Translations under genes and position numbers: made by a program
Shown here: positions 6,376-12,053 of the stretch, piece by piece
Layout of the letters: the number at the start of each line of letters is the position of its first letter
Numbering within the stretch: the stretch's first letter is position 1
From: a virus
IMG/VR virus record: IMGVR_UViG_3300021197_000087
Location: 1 to 24,095 of that record
Length of the DNA stretch: 24,095 bases
Strand: one strand, 5' to 3'
Notes under the pieces: generated by a model
The model's input: the letters and a program-made list of their open reading frames with translations, nothing else
Database searches by the model: none
What the model was told of the DNA's origin: nothing

Positions 6376-6417
6376 GTTGAAGTTGTAGGTGCAGTTGAAG
6401 GTGAAGGTGAAGATGAA
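6376..6417. repeat. Seven tandem degenerate hexamers (consensus GNTGAA)
   Basis: Units at six-base period: GTTGAA, GTTGTA, GGTGCA, GTTGAA, GGTGAA, GGTGAA, GATGAA. The region has no ATG-started open frame. It lies between the replication promoter and the 11-bp repeat array, with strong purine bias on the plus strand. Either a simple-sequence expansion or part of an origin/control region. Confidence 0.6.
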
Positions 6418-6433
6418 GGGGATTAATTTGCCA

Positions 6434-6480
6434 TTAGCAAAACGGTAGCAAAGTAATAGCATTGCCATAGCATTGCCATA
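6434..6480. repeat. Iteron-like array: four 11-bp direct repeats
   Basis: TAGCA occurs at 6435, 6446, 6457 and 6468, exactly 11 bp apart. Units are TTAGCAAAACG, GTAGCAAAGTA and two identical copies of ATAGCATTGCC, followed by a partial ATA. A more degenerate unit may precede at 6423. One-helical-turn spacing means the repeats face the same side of the DNA, as in plasmid iterons and multi-site operators. The array sits between the replication operon and the regulator gene; candidate origin of replication (inference). Confidence 0.55.
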
Positions 6481-6490
6481 TTTATTGGGT

Positions 6491-6534
6491 AATAAAAAGG
6501 GAGGCAGGCAACAATGAGAAAAGCCGTACCTCCC
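6491..6534 (-). terminator. Rho-independent terminator of the regulator gene
   Basis: Read on the minus strand: GGGAGG (6534-6529), interrupted inner GGC/GCC pairing, CCTCCC (6504-6499), then TTTTTATT (6498-6491). The stem followed directly by a T tract lies 27 bp past the regulator stop at 6561. It would insulate the regulator message from the replication operon. Confidence 0.7.
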
Positions 6535-6560
6535 GTGCCACCAGTATTTTTAGCCTAAGA

Positions 6561-6800
6561 TTAGTGACCTACTCCCTGCGGCAACGGAGCAATTTCGTCT
6601 GCGTGTTTTAGATCGGGACGTAAATAATCCAAATCAAAATCACCTATATCTGCTATTTGATAAGCACGCAAAGGGGGTATAACTTGCCATTTAGATACAG
6701 CAGGGTGGCTAATATTCAACATACGTGATAGATTTCTACCACCATATTTAGTTACCACCTCTTTCTTGCGTTCTTTAGCAAGTTCATATAATGAATTCAT
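6561..6800 (-). CDS. Cro/YdaS-like helix-turn-helix transcriptional regulator
   Basis: 79 aa. GGRNLSRMLNISHPAVSKW (about 21-39) is a helix-turn-helix with a typical AVSKW recognition helix. IPPLRAYQIADIGDFDLDYL follows, the pattern of small Cro/YdaS-family proteins (xIPPxRAxxIe). Single-domain, no cleavable repressor or dimerisation domain, so closer to Cro than to CI. ATG 6800 has AAGGA about 10 nt upstream. It is transcribed from a promoter inside the 6801-6931 gap that itself carries an operator, so autoregulation is likely. It is the only visible candidate regulator for the TTAAC-N4-GTTAA sites. Confidence 0.8.
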   Translation of the reverse strand: MNSLYELAKERKKEVVTKYGGRNLSRMLNISHPAVSKWQVIPPLRAYQIADIGDFDLDYLRPDLKHADEIAPLPQGVGH

Positions 6801-6828
6801 AATAACAATCCTTTATTGATCTAAGTAC

Positions 6829-6857
6829 ATAATACTTATAATATTAACAAATGTCAA
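6829..6857 (-). promoter_or_regulatory. Sigma70 promoter of the regulator gene
   Basis: Minus strand: perfect TTGACA (6857-6852), 17-bp spacer, TATTAT (6834-6829; 5/6). The start point would be about 20-25 nt before the ATG at 6800. The -35 is overlapped by the operator at 6844-6857, the arrangement expected for autorepression. Confidence 0.7.
6844..6857. promoter_or_regulatory. Operator TTAAC-AAAT-GTCAA at the regulator promoter
   Basis: One mismatch from the consensus palindrome; it covers the -35 hexamer of the minus-strand promoter, just as 6321-6334 does at the replication promoter. Its centre is 31 bp from the centre of the companion site at 6875-6888, close to three helical turns. Confidence 0.55.
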
Positions 6858-6865
6858 CATGATGC

Positions 6866-6894
6866 TTGACTTTAGTAACCTAAGTTAATATAAT
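6866..6894 (+). promoter_or_regulatory. Strong sigma70 promoter of the recombination operon
   Basis: TTGACT (6866-6871; 5/6), exact 17-bp spacer, perfect TATAAT (6889-6894). The start point near 6901 leaves a leader of about 30 nt with AAGGAG before the ATG at 6932. An operator fills the spacer. One of the best promoter matches in the window. Confidence 0.8.
6875..6888. promoter_or_regulatory. Operator GTAAC-CTAA-GTTAA within the promoter spacer
   Basis: One mismatch from TTAAC-N4-GTTAA. It lies wholly between the -35 and -10 boxes of the plus-strand promoter, so protein binding would exclude RNA polymerase. Its reverse complement (TTAACTTAGGTTAC) matches the site at 213-226 in 13 of 14 bases. 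Confidence 0.55.
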
Positions 6895-6931
6895 AGACAC
6901 TCCAATAGTAAATATTAAAAAAGGAGTAGAC

Positions 6932-7552
6932 ATGAGTATTATTGCGAAGACAGTGGACAATGAGTCCAAATATCCTGAAGTAAGTACAGGAGTACACAAG
7001 GCTAGATGTGTAAAGGTAATTGATCTAGGCACACAAGAAAACAACTATGATGGGCAGATAACTTGGAAACGTCAATGTATGATTATCTGGGAAGTACCAT
7101 CTGAGTCTAATAACAATGGTGAACCTTTAACTATCAGCAAGTTTTATACACTATCGCTGCATGAAAAAGCTACATTGGGACAAGACTTGTCAGCATGGCG
7201 TGGCCGTCCATTTACTGAAATGGAAAAAAAGGGTTTTGATATATCAAAGCTATGTGGTGTTCCATGTTTCATTAATGTAATGGAAGGTAAGAATGGTAGA
7301 CCGCGTGTTACATCTATCATGCCATTGCCTAAAGATGATCAAGCATCATTAGCAGAGCAGTTTCACGAAGCTGTAGTGTTTTCAGTTGATGAATACCAAA
7401 AGGGTAACCGTGAGGAGTTTAACAAACTTGCGGATGGTATACGTAACATCATTCTTAGATCAAAAGAATTAGCAGACACACAAGACCTTGGTGATGAGCA
7501 TAATGGTGAGCCAATGCCCGATTTGTCTGATGATGAAACTGTACCATTTTAG
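6932..7552 (+). CDS. Single-stranded DNA-binding protein-like (OB-fold) phage protein
   Basis: 206 aa, ATG 6932 with AAGGAG 8 nt upstream. The central block (HKARCVKVIDLGTQ, KRQCMIIWEV, LTISKFYTLSLHEKATLGQD, then AWRGRPFTEME) matches a phage replication-protein family commonly annotated as SSB-like. The last residues, DLSDDETVPF, form an acidic tail ending in aromatic Pro-Phe, the classic partner-docking tail of bacterial SSBs (DDIPF type). Likely coats ssDNA and recruits the exonuclease or helicase. First gene of the plus-strand operon, 9 bp before the exonuclease gene, a typical recombination pair. Confidence 0.7.
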   Translation: MSIIAKTVDNESKYPEVSTGVHKARCVKVIDLGTQENNYDGQITWKRQCMIIWEVPSESNNNGEPLTISKFYTLSLHEKATLGQDLSAWRGRPFTEMEKKGFDISKLCGVPCFINVMEGKNGRPRVTSIMPLPKDDQASLAEQFHEAVVFSVDEYQKGNREEFNKLADGIRNIILRSKELADTQDLGDEHNGEPMPDLSDDETVPF

Positions 7553-7561
7553 GGGGTTGCT

Positions 7562-8458
7562 ATGAAAATAACTAACAATGCTAATTTACCTGCGGCAATA
7601 CAACGCGCAGTAACTAATGACCCGTATGATTCTGGTGGCAGTGACATTTCTGCAACACGGCTGTTGCAACCACCACGCATTACAGCGTTAACTAAAAGGC
7701 ACTATGAGAGCCTAGAAGAAGACGTATCAGACCGTATCTGGTCTTTGTTGGGTCAATCTACCCATCATGTCATAGAACGTGCTGCAGAAGGCACTGAAGA
7801 CCTTACAGAGCGTAGAATATTCGTGAAGAACAGTAAGACACACGGATGGCAACTATCTGGTACGTTTGATTATCTATCACGTGATGGTGAATTGCTTGAT
7901 TTTAAGACTACATCTGCATGGTCAGCCATGGATGCAGCATTAAAGGGTAAAGCAGAATGGGAAGCACAGCTAAATATACTTGATTGGCTTGTACGTAACT
8001 CATTGGTTAAAGAAAATGATGGTATCAAAGTTAAGTCTTTAGCCATTGTAGCTATCTTACGTGATTGGTCTAAGATGAAAGCATTAACATCTGTTAACTA
8101 TCCTAAACATCAAGCAGTTGTTATACCAATTGAACGTTGGTCACCTGAAGTGCAAGACGTTTATATTAGTGAACGTATACAATTGCATCAAGCAGCACAG
8201 AAAATGGCAGAACCACCTATATGTACACCTGAAGAACGTTGGCATAAAGAAGATCAATATGCTGTGATGAAGGATGGACGTAAATCTGCTGTACGATTAC
8301 TACCTACAAGACAAGAAGCCTTGGATTATATGTCTAAGAACAGTATGAAAGAAGGCAAAGGTTGTAACATTGTGTTACGTAAAGGTGAAGATACACGTTG
8401 CGCCCACTACTGCAGTGTTAATAAATTCTGTAGTCATTGGAATAATGTGGCCTTTTAA
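7562..8458 (+). CDS. RecB/Cas4-like PD-(D/E)XK exonuclease with C-terminal Cys cluster
   Basis: 298 aa. Nuclease motifs: LLGQSTHHVIE with His68 (motif I of RecB-like nucleases), SGTFDYL with Asp103, LLDFKTTSAW with Asp113 and Lys115 (the D-x-K core), and EWEAQLNIL with Gln136. The C-terminus has Cys280-x3-Cys284-x5-Cys290 (RCAHYCSVNKFC) plus Cys221 and Cys268 upstream. Cas4 and AddB carry a similar set of one upstream and three C-terminal Cys holding an iron-sulfur cluster, so a cluster is possible here. Likely digests dsDNA ends to make ssDNA for the upstream SSB-like protein or a host recombinase. GGGGGT precedes ATG 7562; the stop overlaps the next ATG. Confidence 0.85.
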   Translation: MKITNNANLPAAIQRAVTNDPYDSGGSDISATRLLQPPRITALTKRHYESLEEDVSDRIWSLLGQSTHHVIERAAEGTEDLTERRIFVKNSKTHGWQLSGTFDYLSRDGELLDFKTTSAWSAMDAALKGKAEWEAQLNILDWLVRNSLVKENDGIKVKSLAIVAILRDWSKMKALTSVNYPKHQAVVIPIERWSPEVQDVYISERIQLHQAAQKMAEPPICTPEERWHKEDQYAVMKDGRKSAVRLLPTRQEALDYMSKNSMKEGKGCNIVLRKGEDTRCAHYCSVNKFCSHWNNVAF

Positions 8459-8661
8459 TGACATTTAAATTAACCAAAGACCCTATTGTAGCTGCCATAA
8501 TTAAACGTGCCAATGATCGTTCTAACGCAGGCATTGATAGTTATGGTGGCACAATGGCGGATGCTAAAAAATCATTACATAGTTGGATAGATGATGCACA
8601 GGAAGAAGCATGGGATTTAATTGTGTATCTTGAAAAGATAAAAAGTATCTTACCTAAGTAA
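8458..8661 (+). CDS. Small conserved helical phage protein (MazG-like motif)
   Basis: 67 aa, coupled to the exonuclease gene by TAATG overlap. Layout: DPIVAAIIKRANDRSNAGIDSYGGTM, then SLHSWIDDAQEEAWDLIVYLEKI. Similar short proteins occur in many phages. The second part (EE..D in a helix followed by YLEKI) is reminiscent of half of an all-alpha NTP pyrophosphatase (MazG-like) core, but only one metal-binding helix is present, so enzymatic activity is doubtful. Function unknown. Confidence 0.65.
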   Translation: MTFKLTKDPIVAAIIKRANDRSNAGIDSYGGTMADAKKSLHSWIDDAQEEAWDLIVYLEKIKSILPK

Positions 8662-8870
8662 TGGATTTAATAATATTGTCAGATAACTTGTATCAGTTAG
8701 TACCTCTTACAAAAGAAATGATAGAGTCTATGCAGCTTGTAAAAGAATTTGATTTTGCAGACCTATGCGATGTGCTACGTTTAAAATTAACAACGTATGC
8801 AGACTACCCTATCAATGCTCATATAATGAACGATGGTAGCGGTCACTTTATTGGATGTATGTGGCGTTAA
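8661..8870 (+). CDS. Hypothetical protein, 69 aa
   Basis: ATG 8661 overlaps the previous stop (TAATG). The sequence starts MDLIILSDNLYQLVPLTKEM and ends NAHIMNDGSGHFIGCMWR, suggesting a small alpha/beta protein with a Gly-rich hairpin near the C-terminus. No family recognised. Last gene of the plus-strand operon; its stop overlaps by 4 nt the stop of an opposing 29-codon gene (8867-8956), and no terminator is visible between the convergent operons. Confidence 0.55.
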   Translation: MDLIILSDNLYQLVPLTKEMIESMQLVKEFDFADLCDVLRLKLTTYADYPINAHIMNDGSGHFIGCMWR

Positions 8871-8956
8871 AATCTATATGTGCAACCAACTACTGCTTGT
8901 AACAGCAACCAAAAAAGCACAAACAAAATAATCCACGCAGCAATTCTTTTGCTCAT
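8867..8956 (-). CDS. 29-aa lipoprotein-like or membrane peptide after the endolysin
   Basis: Minus-strand frame from ATG 8956, three bases past the endolysin stop: MSKRIAAW, then a hydrophobic helix (residues 8-24), then CTYRF. It has a positive N-terminus, a hydrophobic core, and a lipobox-like AVVGC (Cys25), the layout of a signal peptidase II substrate. Its position straight after the endolysin is where outer-membrane spanins (Rz1-type) are often encoded. However, the mature peptide would be only five residues, too short for a classical spanin, and no Shine-Dalgarno is seen, so coupling to endolysin translation would be needed. It may alternatively be a small membrane anchor or a chance frame. 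Confidence 0.45.
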   Translation of the reverse strand: MSKRIAAWIILFVLFWLLLQAVVGCTYRF

Positions 8957-8959
8957 ATG

Positions 8960-9412
8960 TTAATTCAATTCAAAATGTGGAGCATCAATAAATGGTCTAC
9001 GCTTTTCAGCCCTTCGCTCATCAATGTAAGAATTCATTGCATCCTCCATAGATAAATTCCAATCAGCAATATCTGGCACTGTCCATGCAGCACCCCATCT
9101 AATTCTAACTCCTTGGTTTTGGGCAGCTTCACGCATTGCTTCTGCCACATCATCATACATGTTAAGTTCCCATGTACCTCTTGACCCAATGTATGCCATT
9201 AAATCTACAGCATCACCTGTCAAATGTTTTGATTTCATAGTCTGACTAGCACCACTAGCTACCAGTTTTTTTTGTTCATCCTCTGTTCTAAGGCCACAAA
9301 TTACACCAAAGTCTACTTTAGTTATTTCAATAGCTTCCATAACTACATCAAATAATTCTGGCTTTACGGGTTCTAGTTTAGTTAATGATCGTTCTGATAA
9401 TTTAAATGTCAT
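8960..9412 (-). CDS. Endolysin, M15-family zinc D-Ala-D-Ala/L-Ala-D-Glu peptidase
   Basis: 150 aa. Zinc ligands of the M15 family are visible: SKHLTGDAVDL with His63 and Asp70, and APHFEL with His146. GLRTEDEQKKLVASG (40-54) is the conserved Arg-containing strand and helix. The enzyme cuts peptide cross-links or stems of peptidoglycan, releasing progeny. No signal peptide or wall-binding domain, so it needs the holin encoded just upstream. ATG 9412 overlaps the holin stop (ATGA). The length is normal for single-domain phage M15 endolysins. Confidence 0.9.
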   Translation of the reverse strand: MTFKLSERSLTKLEPVKPELFDVVMEAIEITKVDFGVICGLRTEDEQKKLVASGASQTMKSKHLTGDAVDLMAYIGSRGTWELNMYDDVAEAMREAAQNQGVRIRWGAAWTVPDIADWNLSMEDAMNSYIDERRAEKRRPFIDAPHFELN

Positions 9413-9813
9413 TTAGTTAATCCTTTGCTTTTTTCATATGAACGTAAGCCACCAAGTCCAAGCATACCTAACAAGACAGTCATTAGACTATCCATATCAA
9501 ATGCAGGCAACTCTGGTATCTCAACGTTTGCCCACCCTGCACCAAATAAAATAATTGGATTAAGTACAAAATGGTACAATAATGCAACAGCGCAAATCCA
9601 ACCTACAAATGGCCTCCAACCTGCAACAAACAAACTTCTATGTTTTGCTTCTGCTTGATTGACAGACACTTGTGCCATTGCAGCTTCATGCGCTTGCTTC
9701 TCTGCCATAGTAGCAATCTCATGGGCTAACTTGTTCTTCGTATCCTTGTCTTCAATAAACTTATCTAGCAGACCTGTAACTGGCCCAACTAAACTACCTA
9801 GTAGATTCATCAT
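9409..9813 (-). CDS. Holin, 3TM phage/GTA family
   Basis: 134 aa. The conserved HRSLFVAGWRPFVGW (58-72) leads into the hydrophobic segment ICAVALLYHFVLNPIILFG, and another lies near LMTVLLGMLGLGGL (110-123). The N-terminus (LLGSLVGPVTGLLDKFI) is amphipathic and followed by a charged helix. This matches the 3TMs holin family (GTA_holin_3TM). It forms lesions in the inner membrane that let the endolysin out. Start ATG 9813 has AGGAGGG 6 nt upstream, the best ribosome-binding site of the lysis operon, even though it overlaps the preceding gene by 20 nt. Confidence 0.85.
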   Translation of the reverse strand: MMNLLGSLVGPVTGLLDKFIEDKDTKNKLAHEIATMAEKQAHEAAMAQVSVNQAEAKHRSLFVAGWRPFVGWICAVALLYHFVLNPIILFGAGWANVEIPELPAFDMDSLMTVLLGMLGLGGLRSYEKSKGLTK

Positions 9814-10135
9814 GTGATGCCCTCCTTTTATTTATTTGATTAAAACCTATGAATGAACCAATCACTCCCATGTTAGACAGTACCCATATTTCAGCAATGC
9901 CTGACAAATGATCTATTCTTTCCATAGGAATAATTGGTGTCATTAATACAATAATAAATACAGTAACCGATAGTGCAGAAAACCAAACTAAGTAACGTTG
10001 TTGATCTTGTTTCTTGTCTTCGTTTTCAAGCAGCACTAACTTTTGTTTCATATCAAACTCTTTGTCTGACACTATGCCATCACCGTTTGTATCAAGTTTT
10101 TCGTACACACTACCCTTTTCTAGTTTCTTACTCAT
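9794..10135 (-). CDS. Membrane protein with an EF-hand calcium-binding loop
   Basis: 113 aa. Residues 15-26, DTNGDGIVSDKE, fit the canonical 12-residue EF-hand loop: ligands at Asp15, Asn17, Asp19, Ser23 and Glu26, with Gly20 and hydrophobic Ile21/Val22 in the right places. A charged linker follows, then two hydrophobic segments (about 48-70 and 78-99). Similar EF-hand plus membrane proteins occur near lysis genes in marine phages, function unknown. A calcium-responsive holin accessory, or pinholin-like factor, is speculation. ATGA overlap with the upstream gene and 20-nt overlap with the holin place it firmly in the lysis operon. Confidence 0.75.
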   Translation of the reverse strand: MSKKLEKGSVYEKLDTNGDGIVSDKEFDMKQKLVLLENEDKKQDQQRYLVWFSALSVTVFIIVLMTPIIPMERIDHLSGIAEIWVLSNMGVIGSFIGFNQINKRRASHDESTR

Positions 10136-10590
10136 TTGCTCATATCTTTTAACAATGGGTTTTGTAACGCATCACGTAGCCTTTTATTAAGTCTTTCTTC
10201 CAATGCGTTTAGTTTTTCATCTACTTTGGCAGTACGCTCATCAAACCATTTTTTAGCTTCTTGTATGCTTGTACGATTTTCGCCTTCAACCAAGCGAATA
10301 CGTTGCTCAACATCACCCAAAGCCTTTTCAACAGCGATAACATCTGACCGTAGATCATCTTTAATATCTTGAACATAGTCTATTGCCTCCTCTAATTTAG
10401 TTTCAAGCACAGCATTTTTAGCCTCAATTGCACCAATATCAAGGTTAGATAGCTTTTCTTTCATGTCTGTATAGTCCTTATACACTTCAAAGCCACCATA
10501 CAGCGCACCTATCAAAGTAGCTGCAGCCATTAGTAAACCAAGACCTTTGCCTCCTTTGACTTTAACGCCACCTACATCTAGTTCTGCCAT
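10132..10590 (-). CDS. Membrane-anchored coiled-coil protein
   Basis: 152 aa. A short N-terminal Gly-rich strand (DVGGVKVKGGKGLG), one transmembrane helix at about 17-34 (LGLLMAAATLIGALYGGF), then an almost uninterrupted charged coiled coil to the end (VEKALGDVEQRIRLVEGE, DEKLNALEERLNKRLRD). Type II orientation with a periplasmic coil would resemble an inner-membrane spanin, but no partner lipoprotein of suitable length is visible. The GGxKxKGGK start is a pattern I recall from marine podoviruses. Overlaps its neighbours by 13 and 4 nt. Confidence 0.65.
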   Translation of the reverse strand: MAELDVGGVKVKGGKGLGLLMAAATLIGALYGGFEVYKDYTDMKEKLSNLDIGAIEAKNAVLETKLEEAIDYVQDIKDDLRSDVIAVEKALGDVEQRIRLVEGENRTSIQEAKKWFDERTAKVDEKLNALEERLNKRLRDALQNPLLKDMSK

Positions 10591-12053
10591 TGCATTTCCA
10601 CCATATCATTCATTAGTAAATCTGATGCACCCATCCACCACATGCCATATGGATTGTCGTAGTTCTCACCACCTTTAATCTCATAGACAGGATAGAATTC
10701 TATTGTTGGTAATGATACTTGAGTATAAGTATCAAATGATTTAACTGCTTGTGATTGCTGCATTACAATCATTCTCGTAGTTTCAAGTATTGTTGAGTAA
10801 GCAATAGCTGTACTTCTACTATTTGATTTCTTTTTATCACTGGGCTTAGATTCTTTCTTGGGGGTTTCTGTATCGTTTCCCCCGTCTTCAGTTGTAGCTT
10901 CTTCGCTAGATTTACTGGATTGATCTTCCTGAACATCTGGTTCTGGTTCATTAGTTTCTGCCTCCGCTTCTGGCTCAACTGTTTCTGTTTGCTCTGGCTC
11001 TGTTGCAGGTTCTTGTTCTACATCTGCCTGTGCTACTTCAATAGTTTCAACAGCTTCTACTTCATTAATTGCTATATCAAATTCACCCATACCTGCATCT
11101 GTAATTTCTACCTCAAACGTTGCCATGCCACCATCAAATGTATCTAATTCCATTTCAAACGTTACACCTGCATCTACAGTGTAATCTGTATAATCAACTT
11201 CTATAGGTGGTGGGGGTGGGATATATTCAGAGTCATACGCATACTCTTGCGTATTTAATATTGATGTCATTGTAACATTATTAATTATTGTATTAATAAC
11301 TGTTGTTAAATGATCGTATGTTAAATTAAAATATGTGTTGCTAAATGCAGGGCCAAAGTATCCACTGTAATACCCTGCGTCCATACCATATAATTCAAGC
11401 TGCGCAGTATCAAAACTTAATGCTGATACGTCTTGATTAAAAGTATAATTCTGTGTTCCTGTCCAATTCATACTTGCATAGTTATGTGTATACGTTTGTG
11501 ATACTACACCATTATCAAGTAGTTTTACAGTTAACTTAAATTCATCTTTACAATCATTATTAGTAGCTGAACACAAGGGTACATTGGCATTAGAAACATG
11601 TGATGTTACGCTGCTGCCATAGTCTAATTCTTTTTTATTAGTGTAGTCTGACACATCAAAAGTATAAGTTTTACTACCACCGCCTACATTCTCACCTGCA
11701 GTACAAAAGTCTGTACCACTAGCCCAAGAACAATTGGTAGATATATTTGTATTGGTTACTGTACCTGTATTAATTAATTGATCTGTTTTTTCTGTAATAA
11801 CAATAGCTGTTGTAGTTGTTGTTTGTTGTACTGTTTCTTGTACAGTTTCTTCGTATTCATATGTGTAAGTAAATTCTAAATAATCACCAACCATTTCTGA
11901 TTGTGTATCTACTAACGTAGGCACTACAGTAACAGATGTAACAGTACCACCGTTAGGGCCAGTTGCACCTATTTGATATTGCGGTTCGTATGCGTTAGAG
12001 TAAGAATAACAGAACAGCAAGACCACTAAATATAGATAGCCCAGTTTTTTCAT
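10578..12053 (-). CDS. Large secreted protein with acidic Pro/Glu-rich region
   Basis: 491 aa. MKKLGYLYLVVLLFCYSYSNA is a clear signal peptide with cleavage predicted after Ala21. The mature N-terminal half is beta-rich and Thr/Tyr/Asn-rich, with four Cys (NCSWASGTDFC and LCSATNNDC) that could form two disulfides. A PPPPP stretch (about residue 278) leads to beta segments, then a Glu/Pro/Thr-rich spacer (about 331-394), a Lys/Ser-rich basic stretch, and a C-terminal domain ending DMVEMQWQN. Looks like an exported envelope or virion-associated protein expressed with the lysis genes. Function not recognised. Its first 59 bp lie inside the preceding gene. A G7 run sits just before the ATG and may act as its ribosome-binding site. 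Confidence 0.65.
   Translation of the reverse strand: MKKLGYLYLVVLLFCYSYSNAYEPQYQIGATGPNGGTVTSVTVVPTLVDTQSEMVGDYLEFTYTYEYEETVQETVQQTTTTTAIVITEKTDQLINTGTVTNTNISTNCSWASGTDFCTAGENVGGGSKTYTFDVSDYTNKKELDYGSSVTSHVSNANVPLCSATNNDCKDEFKLTVKLLDNGVVSQTYTHNYASMNWTGTQNYTFNQDVSALSFDTAQLELYGMDAGYYSGYFGPAFSNTYFNLTYDHLTTVINTIINNVTMTSILNTQEYAYDSEYIPPPPPIEVDYTDYTVDAGVTFEMELDTFDGGMATFEVEITDAGMGEFDIAINEVEAVETIEVAQADVEQEPATEPEQTETVEPEAEAETNEPEPDVQEDQSSKSSEEATTEDGGNDTETPKKESKPSDKKKSNSRSTAIAYSTILETTRMIVMQQSQAVKSFDTYTQVSLPTIEFYPVYEIKGGENYDNPYGMWWMGASDLLMNDMVEMQWQN

Noticed and set aside
6357-6423. Short acidic plus-strand frame over the hexamer repeats (VEVVGAVEGEGEDEGD)
   Set aside because: No ATG or GTG start with a ribosome-binding site and only about 20 codons; explained by the repeat itself.
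8896-8925. Possible plus-strand terminator (TGCT...AGCA then an A-rich run)
   Set aside because: Stem is only 4 bp and is followed by A rather than T on the plus strand; does not support termination.
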